A program made the translations under genes and the position numbers. A DNA stretch of 64,000 nucleotides, from NCBI GenBank assembly GCA_024195265.1, contig JAJLRJ010000006.1:17127639-17191638 (forward strand), given 5' to 3'. This DNA comes from Dendrophyllia cribrosa (Eukaryota; Cnidaria; Anthozoa; Scleractinia; Dendrophylliidae). Below the pieces are notes generated by a model that worked only from the letters and a program-made list of their open reading frames with translations, was not told the origin of the DNA and made no database searches. Numbering within the stretch: the stretch's first letter is position 1; every line of letters starts with the position of its first letter. This document shows, in pieces, positions 48,126 to 61,300 of this stretch.

Positions 48126-49489
48126 TGATATTACATGGGAGGACAGAGGGAATCCCCTAATGCACAGTCCAATGAAAGGGCTCTAAGAGCCATGCATCTC
48201 ATGAATACGAAACAGCGTAAGGATAATTTTAGTTGTTCTTGATGTTTTGTAATTTAGCAGCGTCACTGTGATAATTAACACATCTTAGGATGACAGAAAT
48301 ATCCATTGTGTGAAACGAGACAGCTGGATGAGCCGAGTAAGCAAGCAATGACGGCAATACAGTGACATTTCCCCTAAATGCTCCAAATCCATTTGAAATC
48401 CACAAATTGGTTATAATTTTCCATTTAATACTAAGTTGGAAGTCCAAGAATTGAAGAACAAACAGATTTTAAACATTTTTGCATGACATAAATATGCACC
48501 AAATCATACAAACTCACATGTAACATAAGTTATATAACATCCGCTCACATGTACACTCTGCTATATTAAACTCACGTGCCTTACATTCATTTGTGTCTCT
48601 TTAGAAATCTAATTATTTCTACCAGCTGCTTCTAAAAATATTGTAGAAAGAACTCTGAGTTATAACACATGCTGCAAGATTGGGCATTATTAAATAAATA
48701 AATTGAAGAACAGATTATGGGCATTTGTCAGGCATTTTATAACTTTTCCTTCCCAAGGGTGGGGCATTTACCAAAACAGGTCAGCCTGGGGGTGGGGCAT
48801 TGTCAAAACAACCTTATCTTTCAGATTTTAAAAGTTGACTCATACAATCCTTAGTTTTTTATTTTAAATTTCCTGATTGCCCTCAAAAATACAAAAACTG
48901 AGTTGATAAACATTGTTTGGGTCCCACACTTTTTAAGAGAACCGGAGCAACAAGCAACAGAGTGAACGCAGTCATATTGGAATTGACGGAGCCATTGGGG
49001 GGGGGGGGGGGGGGAATGAGCGGGCTTGGAATTGACAGAGCCATTACCTTTATCCGACTTGTTCCTTCTTTGAAATGTAAACCACAACATGTACATGTGA
49101 CTGTAGTTTTTGAAAGTCTGATTACCTTAGGAGAACAAAATAAACAAAACTTCAAAAAAGCAATACAACTGTATGACAGATCTTGTAGTTGATAACAAAT
49201 TTAATTCTAGAGCATGATGCAAGATGCAGACCCTCAGGTTTTTGTTTTACTTCCACCTCTAATTTCCACTGTCAAAGATCTACTGTACATCTTCGTGCTT
49301 GAAATACAGTGAAACAGGTGAAACGAAAGGCAACGAAACATCTTTCTAGCTACACGTCATATTTAAAACCTCTTATAAGTTCAAATGTGGACAAAACATG
49401 TCAAGAGCAAGGTTAAAACCTTACCGTATAGCATATGTATTAACTTTGAAAATTACCGCGAAAGCTACACTGTACATGTACTATCAAGC
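48126..49489. other. Non-coding, with a G-run between short direct repeats
   Basis: At 48997-49014 a G18 run lies between two near-identical words, GGAATTGACGGAGCCATT and GGAATTGACAGAGCCATT (48979-48996 and 49029-49046). Nothing else recognised. Confidence 0.5.
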
Positions 49490-49495
49490 TGATAT

Positions 49496-50374
49496 CAGGG
49501 TGTAACATGTCAATAATTTCAATAGTCTATAAAAATCGATCGTTGTAGATTGAATTCAATACTAATCAATCGACAAATATCGGAATTTGATAAAAGCCAA
49601 TCACACGATTTCTTGTGATTATCGATTTTTTTTACAGTTCGATTTTGATCGATTTCGATCAACAAATATCGAAATATAAAAAATGAAGTTGGCAAACGCG
49701 GATAAACGAAGCAGGATCGGCTATGTCAAGACTTTATTTTACCGATTTTACACTGTAATTGGAAGCTCAAATAAACACAAGCTGAAATCAGAAACTACTC
49801 TTTTCTTCCATTAAAAGTGATTCATTTTCATGTCATGTATCATTTTATGTCTTATCAGTGATTTATGCATCTCATTTTTATGCTATTTCTTGATCGCTGC
49901 CTTCTGTCATGCTGTCTCACGCTGCTTCTGTCCTGTTCTCATTAAACCTGATTAAACTCCAGCGCTTATCAATTTTAACAGAATTAAACGGCTTTTTGGG
50001 GTCCATCAAGCACTGAACGAACCACTGTTTATCTTGGTTTATCATTTCTCAAGGTAATTATTCGATTCCACAGTACATTGAATAACAAACCACTTGGTTG
50101 CTCAGTTTTTTTTTATGTAAGCTTAAGTTTATTGCCGTAAAGATTTACTTCAGAGCGGTTTATACTTCAACCTGAAAAGTCGTTCGAGCTATTAAGTCTT
50201 ATTAGTTTGGTTAATTTCGTAGCCATGAAAATCTTGTGATTATCGACTTTTATCGACAAATTAAACCTGTCGATTGACAATTATCGACAAATATCGAGTA
50301 CTATCGACTTAAACTGTATCGACTACGTTTTCGATGATCGATTTTGATCGACATGTTACGCCCCTTACGCCCTG
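49496..50374. mobile_element. Non-autonomous DNA transposon, CAGGG termini, 6-bp TSD (second family)
   Basis: Left end CAGGGTGTAACATGTC, right end GACATGTTACG...CGCCCTG; duplication TGATAT at 49490-49495 and 50375-50380. The sub-terminal zones are full of TATCGA and ATCGAT words on both strands. No protein frame. Confidence 0.78.
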
Positions 50375-50380
50375 TGATAT

Positions 50381-52224
50381 TAATTTTTTTAGCGCTCAGA
50401 GTCGCAGACTTTTGCCAATCTGTTTGTAAACAAAATCGCTTTAATAATAATTGTAAACTAGTCAGACGTGCACAATATCAAATAGAAACTAATAATCAAT
50501 CGCCCCAAACAGTCTAAAATAACCCTGAACCCTGTCTAGTTGGACATTAGGTTGAAAGTTAAACTTACGTCTTATTACATGTACAGTAATTTAAAACTCA
50601 AGTCACCTACCTCAGTTGTCGTTTATCAATCCTCGCGACCGGCGCAAACTAAAGCTGACTTGTTTGCGCTATATCGTAAGTTAGCCACGAAAAGAACAGT
50701 TTGCAAAGCAATTTCGCCAGCCTTTTTTCACTTAACAGGACTCTGAATCGACGAAATAAAATAAATTTTCTGTGCTGACGCTACGAGCTGGAAAAATGGC
50801 GGATGCTGGACGGTTGGTGTGAAAACTCGAACCAGTCCTCCCGCTGACCATATCGTGCAAACCAGAGCAGGGGAGGGGAGGGAAGTGGACCGAAGGGGGA
50901 GGGGAGGGTGGGGGAATAAAAAAAAAGCTAACCCCTGATCGGTATGAAAGAAAAATGCTACAGAAAAACTGACAACGCCATTGGTAAGAGGTAAGATAAA
51001 AACCACTTATGCAGATTTGTTTATAGTTTTAAACTGAAAAGTCGCTGAACAGGATCAGGAAAGGATGGATTTTCAACGTGTAAAACTTTTTTCGTCACCT
51101 TCATTTTTACACAATTTTACTGGAGGAGTAATAATGGCCTTTTTTATACACAAAAATAGCATAAATTTTAACTGGGTGGAAAAACGGGGATTTATTTAAG
51201 TTAATAAAAACAGAACTGCAACCGGAACCGAGCCAAAAATCAGTCAACTTCCGTGCGTTCTGGTCACGTGATCCAAGACGTCATACTAATGACGTTGATA
51301 AATAATTTAATTTTATTCTTATATCTACCAACATACCAAATTTTTTTAACTCTGCATTTCACCCTTTCAAAGATACATGTATACAAAGATACTAGTCCCC
51401 AGACCCCCTATTTGCTCATGTGTATAGCCCCCTTAATTTTGAAAATCCAGAAGTATACCGGGCATGACGAAATGTTGTAAGCGAATGCCTTCCTGGCCAC
51501 GTTGACTATATTTGCATTTATCAAACCATGTTTCTAAAAAACGTTTTAAGGCACTTGAAGGCATAGTCACGTGACTGATGACGTCATCGCACTCAGTCAA
51601 TTTAAATAGGTATTTTATGGTAGGTGTAAATAGCATGTGGTGTAGTATCCTCATACACTCAAAATTGACAGAGTTATTTGGCATCGAAAATTTTTCTGGT
51701 GCAAAGGGTGATGGGAAGGTTCTTATTATAATTATAATATATTATTTTAATTATTATTATAACTCAAACAAAACGGACTTTGAGAAAGTCTATCCTTGCC
51801 GTTGTACTGATTTATGAAAAGGAGCCTTACACTAAGAAACAGGGCGCAAACATAGTCACCACGCTGTATGCCAAATTTGAAGCATTAACTGCCACCGCTA
51901 CAGGGGCACAAGGAAGTGAAGAGTAACAGTTACGAATGTAACTGTATTCTCTTGTATTGTATTCTATTGTATTCTATGGTATTCTATTGTATTATTTTGT
52001 ATTCTATTGTATTATTTTGTATTCTATTGTATTCTATTGTATTCTATTGTAAATATATGAAAGGGGTCCATTTATATGGAATTTATATGAAATGGTTACC
52101 TTTATGTTATTTAAAAGGTAAGGGTTTTGACCTCGAGACGGAGCCTCCTGGGTCGAGTTCTCACATATACATACATTGTGTGCGTATAAGCTGCTGATTT
52201 ATTTTTATTTTTCCCATTTTTCAG
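50381..52224. other. Sequence before the first recognised kinase exon
   Basis: No exon could be recognised. 50860-50920 is a purine-rich GGGGAGG tract. 51944-52050 is a microsatellite. The upstream (extracellular) exons of the kinase gene may lie farther left or be too diverged to see. Confidence 0.4.
51944..52050 (+). repeat. Microsatellite (ATTCTATTGT)n
   Basis: Ten-base unit repeated about ten times with small variants (ATTATTTTGT). Confidence 0.9.
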
Positions 52225-52369
52225 ATGAAAAAGCTCTCGCGTTAACTCCAGCTGAGATTGGCGGGCTTGTTGTAGGAGTGGTACTTGCTGCCTTTACTGC
52301 TATATGTTTGATAGTTTGTTGTTACAAAAAAAGAAAGAAACAGATGAACAAGAGGGGACTTGTTTCAGG
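52225..52369 (+). CDS. Kinase exon A: transmembrane segment
   Basis: Acceptor TTTTCAG at 52218-52224, donor GGGTACAA (intron from 52370, phase 2). Encodes [22 protein letters not shown], one membrane helix, followed by a basic stop-transfer [10 protein letters not shown]. The preceding residues ALALTPAE would be the outer juxtamembrane. Confidence 0.85.
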
Positions 52370-55180
52370 GTACAATATCAAATTTCTGTTATGCGATGTC
52401 AGCAAAACGTTCGTAGAAACGATTTTAATGCCTTGTGTGATAAATGCACACACTTTGGAGGCAAATTATATACAGACTTTCTCTTGAAGAACTCTCTTTT
52501 ATCAACTTTAACTTAAGGGTTTCGCTGTCTTATTGGGTTTAGTCTAAAAGTAATAAATACAATGAATTGAATTGAATTGAATTGAATTGAAATACGATAA
52601 TTTACCTTATCGACTCAGTCGATAAAACCAAATTCTTGTGCTTCACCCCCACCGACGCAGCACCACAGTTTCTCTAGAAACTAACCCCATTCATCTATAA
52701 ACTCTAGTCCACTTCCATTAATCTTGTAATCCTTCACTTTTTTTCCAAACTACTGCTTTTGTTTCGCTCGGTAGAAGCTTTTTATCCACTTGTATATTTG
52801 GTGGCTTTTGGCGATATAACATGGAAATTTAGTAAGCAAAATTTCGTTTTTTAAGGCCGGACACTGTCCCGTTAATACTATACATAACACAACAACAAAA
52901 CCTCTGTGTACTATGTATTAAATTGTAATGTAAATTGTAAATTGTAATTATATTCCATTTTACTAGGAGCCATGCGTTAATGACTGATGATTGGGAAGTG
53001 GATGGAGACCTTGTGACCCTGGAGGAGGAGCTCGGGGAGGGGGCCTTTGGTAAGGTGTACAAGGGAACCCTAAAAGAACTTACTGCGCTGTCACGAAGAC
53101 TACCTGTGAGGCCCCCGACAAAAGCACTTCGGAAAACTAAAATCAATCAGTCTACAGGATTTACTGTGGCAGTAAAAATGCTACATGGTAATTTATTCTG
53201 TATTGGTATAATTCTAAAGATTACTGTGTCTCGTTAGCGAGTAAATAAATGGGACGATGGGAAACAACTAACCTGGACAAGAAGTGCTAAATTGCTGGCT
53301 TTCATGCTACATCATTAAAATTCTAAAACTTACACTACTATCACCACAAACTGTTCTATTTTATTTTACACGTCAGTAAGATAAATCGTTGTGTATATTT
53401 TCACGTACAGCGAAATATGGCATGCATTTTAATGTTTCATCGAGTTTAGGACGGCCCGAAACAAAAAAAAAAACAATATTTTGCGTTTTTTTCCAATTTT
53501 CAGAAACTATAGCATTATAGATCTTAATAGTTACTGAACAGAAAAGTGCGCATATTTATTTTTTTAACATGCTTTATCATTTCTTGTATCAGTTTTATGG
53601 CCGCTATGTTTGTGTCCGGAAGAGGTACTAATAATAACAACACCAATTTCTTGGTAAAACGTGTTTCCTTACTTCAGTCGAACCCCCGTAATAGCGGAGC
53701 TCTCGCGAGCCAAAGGTCCGCTCGCGGAGCTCCATACTTATAAAACCTATGCCCGTCATTTTTCATGGTCATGTCTAGCGGAATGTTTCGCGGGCGCGAA
53801 CGAGGTCCGTACGCCCGCAGGATTAGCTCACGGGCGCGTATGACGTCGCAAAATATGCGCGTATGACGTCACGCAACATCCGGGATCTTAGTAATTTTCA
53901 AACCAAAGCGAGGCTTTGTTTTTCGCCTGGCTACACGGCCTATGCGTTACGTCAGCTACAGTAAACACTTTTGTTGTGTTTAGTGGAGAAAACGGTTTGC
54001 AAAATCGTTTTTCCCTGCATGTTTTCGCGGTTTACTACTCAATACTGGCTTCACATTTCTCAAACAGTGGTCAAGACCGCAGTTCAGGCTGCGTAACGTT
54101 GCAAGTCAAGTTTTTGAAGGAATATAAAACTAAGTGCTTATTTTTAAACCTGATTTCGTCTGATCTTAGGACAATTGAAGCTAGTAGATCGTCGAAGCAT
54201 TTTGTTTAGAGCTAACCCATTGACGGCCGTGCTTGCCAAAACCGGCCGTGATTTTGCAATAACACATGCACATTTAAAATATTTAAAATAGAAAGAGAAA
54301 GCTTTGAAGAATACTCAGAAAAAGAAGAGCTTCAAGCGATGAAATCTTGCTTCGAGGAAATTCAGAACCCGCGAAGAAGTGGGGTTTTAATAATAATAAT
54401 CAAAGTCTCAATGTTCTTACAGTAACCTAACATAAAACCTAAAAATCCTAAAAGAAGAAAACAAGAGACTATAGGCTGTAACGCTACTAAGAATTTTCAA
54501 GCAGCCGAGGGACTTAACGGTAAAAGAAACTACATTTTTCTATGGGAATTTATGTTAATATCAATTTGTGATTGATTTTTTCTTCATGATCTCGTTAGTT
54601 TTGGAGAAATGTTTATAAAACGTGCCCAAATTCAGTTGGATTGACATCTTGAATTTCGCCATGCAGTGCTCAGTCAGACAGCTCATCGATGCGCTAATGG
54701 TAGCCTTTTTGCTTTTAAACATAAACTAACGGATATTTTTTTTATTATTTTTTTTATTTTTTTTGTTCATTCATTGCATAGGTTGAAAAACGATTTTATG
54801 TAAACCAAACAAGGCTTGCATTTTATAGTTCTAACTTAACTCGCGTCGCCTTGCGCAAAGATGTCTGTGTATTTTTTGCAGTTTTGATTTCTAAATCAGT
54901 TTCTCGGGCAATTTGCGATACGCAACAGGTGTATTTTTTTTAGGAAAGTAGTCATACCGGTTATTCTAGAGCGAGAAAAAGTTGTTTTTGTGAGCTTTTG
55001 TGCAGGCTAAATATACTGTGCAGACGGTCGCGTAATACTGTTTTTGAGAAGTGCTTAAATTGAAAAACAGCCCGGTCATCAATCTAAATTCTAATTTTTC
55101 TTGTGCTTCCGACCATTCACCTAAGTTAAGCTTATTATCATCGATTCTGTCTAGAGAGCTTCGCTGTTATGTTAAGTCTA

Positions 55181-55217
<37 letters not shown>

Positions 55218-55302
55218 CACAAATGAACTTAAACCAGTCAAATAAAGAATAAATAAACACAAAGTGAAAACCTTAAAAATTGTCAAAAATCCCGATCAGG
55301 AC

Positions 55303-55355
<53 letters not shown>

Positions 55356-58300
55356 ATATATATAAAATTGTATAAAATATATATATATATATATATATAT
55401 ATTACGGACACAAAAAGACAGACCCAAGTGTCCGCATTATAGAGGCGTACGTATTGTGGACGAGGTAGGGATTGTATAAATTTTGGTATCTTCTGGACCA
55501 AGAGAACTCTGCGTAATAGAGAAACGATAAGGAAAGGTTCGATTGTATTTCCACTTGTTTTAATTGGTAGGTATGGCAGATAATGATCAAAGAAGAGAAT
55601 TTCTGGAAGAAATTCAGCTGATGAAGGCGATGGGATCGCACAAGAATATTGTTAACATGATCGGATGCTGCACTGTGAAAGAACCCATGTTCTTGTTAGT
55701 TGAATATGTTACGTACGGTGATCTTCTGCATTACCTCAGAAAACGCCGAGGAAAGGTACAAAATACAAATAAATCTTGAAGCGACCACCCTTCGGATCAA
55801 GAATTGAAAGATGGTTGCTTACGAGGATAGTTCCTTAGATAGTTTCACATGCAGCTCCTTTCATTTACAAGCACCATTCTAGTTTTATCCTTCTTGCATG
55901 TTAGGGAGATCCTCTTTCATGTCAAGCTGTCAACCTTCCTGACCACAATGGATTTTTCTTATGTGCCTTGAAGACTGTTTACGTGTACCAATTTTGAAGT
56001 CTCCTCCTTTCCTTATCTAAATAATTAGCCGATTCGGACTGTGATCCCTCATTTTGTCGGTAACACTTTTAATGTCATTTTATCATTTCAACTGATTCAT
56101 CAACTACTACATGTAAATCAAATTCATATCTCGAATATTTTTATTGCTTAAACACATATTAATCCCGAAAAGTAACCATAACATTCCTTTATCATGTCTT
56201 AAACTAGATTCGCCTACCTCTTGTCTCTTTATTTCTTACCGTTGCGACATTCTGCTAATGACAACTAGCGTAAGCCGGCACTCTGAATGGTTGTACTTAA
56301 GATTGCTTTTCTTCGCCATTTTGAACAAACGTCGGGACTAAGCTTAAATCTACTTTGTTACTAAAGATATATTGGTATACTACCAGACAAAATAAAACTT
56401 GATGTGAAAAAGGTGTAATTCAATACTCAGGTGTAGATTATCTGGTTCCTTGTGGTCGGATACACTATCTGTTTTCCAAGATGGACTCCGGATTGTTCAC
56501 GTTTTAGACTTGTTTGGTTTCGACACGAACGTTTCACCGGTTAAGATGGCTCAAGTTTTTGTTCAACCATGGTCTGTTATTCTCATTTTATAGGCCACTG
56601 GATGCGATCGCACTTATGTGAACACCCCTAAGGTTCCAAAGGGTGAAAGCGGAAAAATACAGATTCTGTCCTTTTCTCAGTCTCCAAGAAGAGAACACAA
56701 AGGGATCATGACAAAAGATGAAGCTGATGGTGAAGATGAGGAGGGAGAGAATGGACTTACTCCAGGAGATCTATTGGCATTTGCCTGGCAAATCAGCGAA
56801 GGCATGGTAAGTATATGTTTCTGATGCGTTACAGTTTCAGGCCCCACCCACACCAATATGTATTCTTTTGCTTGCGTTTTCGTCTATCGTTCACACTAAA
56901 CAAGAAAACGAAACGATGAAAACTGAAGAATTGGAGACTTATTATACGACAGGACAAATAAAATGGACTGAAGAGTTCATTGTAATATGGATGACGATAG
57001 GCCAAAATGAGTTAGAAGTACTGCCTCCTCCACAAGAAGAGGACGAGTGAGATATTTTAGGACGAGCAGAGGTTGACGAGAAGGAGAAAAATAAGAAGAT
57101 AAAATCCTAATAAAACGTATGTCAAAATCGTCGAATCTGCTCGAAAATGTGAATCTCACGTATTACTAAAAACAACAGAGTAAATACAACAAACAAAAAT
57201 TTATTAGACATATTAAACTTAAATACAGTTACCCTGCAAATTAGCAAAAACGCTATTCGAGGCAGGGAAAAGTAATGTAATTGAAAATAATGAAAGTAAG
57301 ACAATATAACAATACAAAAGCTGATCTGTAGAGTTAAAAAGACGAAGAACCTCTTCCATCCGTAGAAGACTTTTTTCAATATTTAAAAAATCTACATGTT
57401 TGAATTATCCGTTGACGGTAAGCGTTGTTCGTATCATAACTTATTGCTATATTTTGTTCGTATTATATATATCACATTTCCATAATTAATTCATAAAACT
57501 TAAATATCTAATGCTGTGTTCACACCAGTCAACAAATGCATTTCATCGGCATCCTTGGCGGCAATTTTAACAAATTTTCCCTCGCTACCAACATCAAAAA
57601 TAGCAGCATCTGAGTCCTGGAGTACGAAAATTTGGGTTCAGCAAGCCAAAAACTATATAACTCATGCACATGAAAATTGAAAGGCGGTAACAGGAAAGCT
57701 TTATTTGTAACCTACTGCTCGATTTAAAGGTCTAGGAAGTGGTGACGAATTGTTATGACTTGTTTTGGTACATGTTGTCAGCTTCAAAAATGTGGAAGAA
57801 ATGAAGTAATACGGGATTCAACTTTAACTTCAACTTTATTTTCATTACTCAAAACAAATGAATATATATTTTTATCTGATTCTGGTAATACAGGTGATGA
57901 GGGAGTCTATAAAAAAGCAAGGAATGCTTGAGATTATAAATCCCTTAGGTCAACTGCAACGAAGCTATATTGACATTATAGTCTTGAAAATTTCTTATTT
58001 CTTTACATTTAATTATTATTCTCTAAATAATTAATATACAATTTACAAAAAAATAAATATAATCATTGAAACAATCATAAAAACAACAATTATATATTTA
58101 GGAGGGATGTTTTTGCAACCGCTGTGAATTATAATATTTTTTTCGGTTAAATTTATTTTTATGCATTTCTTGAATACGTAAAACGATTTGACAAATAATA
58201 CCTCGTACCTAGGGGAAGTCGATGTCACAGTTTTTCTATTTAAACTGCTAAAAATTGAAAGCGAACGTTGCAATTCTCAAATTAATCATTTCTTTACAGG

Positions 58301-61300
58301 AATATCTGGCGAGGAGGGGATTTGTTCATCGTGATTTAGCCGCTCGTAACATTCTTGTTGGTGAGCACAAGATTGCAAAAGTGGCAGACTTTGGCCTTAC
58401 CCGATATGTGTATGAAGAGAAAGTTTATCATGCCAACCGGAACAGAAAACTTCCTTTGAAATGGATGTCAATTGAAGCCATCTTTGATCAAACATTTACA
58501 ACGCAAAGTGATGTGTAAGTAGAACGATTGTTATGATTAAACGTCGTTAATGGAGTAAAATGGTATTGTTTTAATGTGATACCCCATTGCGGTCAAATAA
58601 TTGTACAAACTGCTGTCAAGAAACAGTAAAAACTTTTGTTTTCCGTCAGATGTACGTAGACATATATACATGTCTATACCCCTAAAACAGTTGGGAACTT
58701 GGTGAGTAAACTTTTATCGTCATTTCCCAAATAAAAGTCATTACTCCAAATAATGGTTTAAAACTGCAGGGGAATGTAATTTAAATGCTTGGTGGTAAAA
58801 AGATTGAAATACGATAAAACTGAAACAAGTAGGCTTCCATTTGCCTAAACGTGTGACCTTATAAAGCCATCAGAACTAATCTTTGTTTGCCATGCATGTG
58901 GCCTTACCGTTTCACCATCTTTAGTTATTCAATATGTCATTAAAATCTTTTAAGCACGGAGGGATGTTTATGTTAGATTATTCCCGGGATTATAGGAAAT
59001 TGATATTCCTGCTTCTTTTCGTTGTTATCCACATGTATCGGAAAAGATACGTTGTCGACCTCGTTAACAGTCTGTGTAATGGAGCTATATTTATAATGAT
59101 ATATCTTCTCTATCGTTAGGTGGGCTTTTGGTGTTGTTTTGTGGGAGTTGGTCACGCTGGGTAAGTTATTCCTGCCAGATTTGTAACGCGTTTTTTACTA
59201 AAAACGCTTAAAGTAGTATCTTTCTTTTATCCTTTAGTTGTAATCTTTAACGGCTACAACCGCTGACAACATCTTGGACCACTGTCTCTTTCAAAGCCTG
59301 TACCTCCTTCTCCCACCCATGCAATGTTGCTTGAAAATTGAATGAAATCCATCGTCTTTGTGTATGGGAGCCAACATTGCACCTGGGGTACGGGGAGCAG
59401 TGTTCCAACGACTTGTGACAATATATATTTAAACTGATTTTACGCATACATGTAGTTAAGGTGGCTCCAAGTAGTTTTTTTGGGTCACACTTCCCTTTTT
59501 GAATGCGCTTATACATAATCTTACTTTAGCTCAATAAATCTGAATTTGATACCGGATGTTAAGCTTGGATAAAAGTTTTGGATGATGCTCTTTTTATGCT
59601 AATCAGCGCTTCCATAGCAACGGTAAACAAATCTGGCGAAAAACAGTTTTTCCAAAATATCTTTCGATTTTGGGGCTACCCGCGACAAGCGAATAAATGC
59701 GCTATAATCTACACAGTGTAGCACACTAAATGGGAAAATTTCAAACAAATTAAACTGTTTGATTTTGAATAATTTTCTAAAATATGTTTAACACGTGTTT
59801 TTTCATGTTTGAAATATAAGCGGTCAAAACATTCCATAGATCTCACAAATTATCATTAAATTACCACAGAAAGTTTCCTCAGAATAAAATTATTACTCCC
59901 TGCAAGTAGCTCTGACTAATTCCTCGGAAATAAAAAGGTCGAGCTTTTTATTCAAATGCATTTTAGAAAGAGTGAAAACGTCAAGCAAAACTGCATTTGA
60001 ATGAAAAGCTCGATCTCTATAATCACCTGAGCAATTTAATAAAAAAAAAGAAAACCATTTTTATTCTTTTTATCCAGGTGGAACGCCATATCCAACCATA
60101 AACAACAGGGAGTTGCTTCATCTCTTGAAAAGTGGCTATCGGATGGAAAAACCAGAAATCTGCAATGACGAAATGTGAGTTATACCCCAATACTGAGATT
60201 AATATATTTTGATAGGCTAAGCCTAACAGCGTCGCACTTTGAACAAGCTTAACTAAGGTGAAACTTAACTAAGGTGAAAGGTTGGAAGCACAAGAATTAA
60301 GATTGACGAATGGGCTATTTTCAATTTTAGCAATTCTCAGAAACAGTATTACCCGACCGTCTGCACAGTACATTTAGACCGTACAAAAGTTCACAAAAAC
60401 AACTTTTCTCTGTCTAGAATAACTAGTACGACTACTTTCCGAATAAAATACAGTTTTTGTTTGTCAAAAATTGCCCGAGAAACTGATTTGGAAATCAAAA
60501 TTGCAAAAGTACACAAACATATTTACATAAGTCGACGCCTGTGAAGACAGAAAACCTAAGTCTTGTTTTGTTTACATAAAACCGCTTTTTAATCTATGCA
60601 ATGAATGAACAAAGACATAAAAACGGACAACACAATCTTCTTTCGAAACATTTTATTCAAATCTCCATTAATTTATGTTTAAAAGCAGAACACGTACCAT
60701 TTATAGCGCATCAAGGCAGAGCTGTCCTCGTTAAAATTCAAGATAACAACACGACTTAATTTGAACGTTTCATAAACATGTCTCCAAAACTAAGAGAACA
60801 CACAGGAACAGTCAATCAAAAATTGATATCAACATGAATTCCCATCGAAAAATGTGATTTATTTTACCTTTAAAGCACTGGACTGCTTGGAAATTCGTGA
60901 AAACTCCGCTTCTTTGGTTCTGAAATCCGTAATAAAAACAAGGCATCTCCCCGCATTGCTCCTGCATTGATAATATGAAGTTCCTCGAAGCAAGATTTTA
61001 TCCCTGAAAGCTCTTCTTTTTCCACTAAAGCGGCATCTGAGTATCCCTTAACTAGTATGCCTGTCTTGAGTAGCAAACCGCGAAAAAATGCAGGGAAATA
61101 ACGACTTTACTTTAAAAAGTGTTTACCGAGCTGACGGCTGTGTAGCCGCGCGTGTGGCGTTATACGCGCATGTTTTGCGACGTCATACGCGCCCGCGAGC
61201 TAGCTAGTCCTGCGCGACGGCGGAGGGCGGGCACACGCGCGCCCGCGAAACATTCCGCTAGCCATGACCATAAAAAATAACGGCATGGGTTCTATGAGTA

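Noticed and set aside
52176..52224. Start of the kinase at the upstream Met of the open frame
   Set aside because: A good acceptor (TTTTCAG) precedes 52225 and the upstream residues are not a signal peptide; the exon is internal.
55051..55501. Open frames with long Tyr-Ile repeats
   Set aside because: Translation of (TA)n microsatellites.
56868..57050. Open frame after kinase exon D as an exon
   Set aside because: No acceptor site in register and the frame joins poorly; the exon D to E junction is exact without it.
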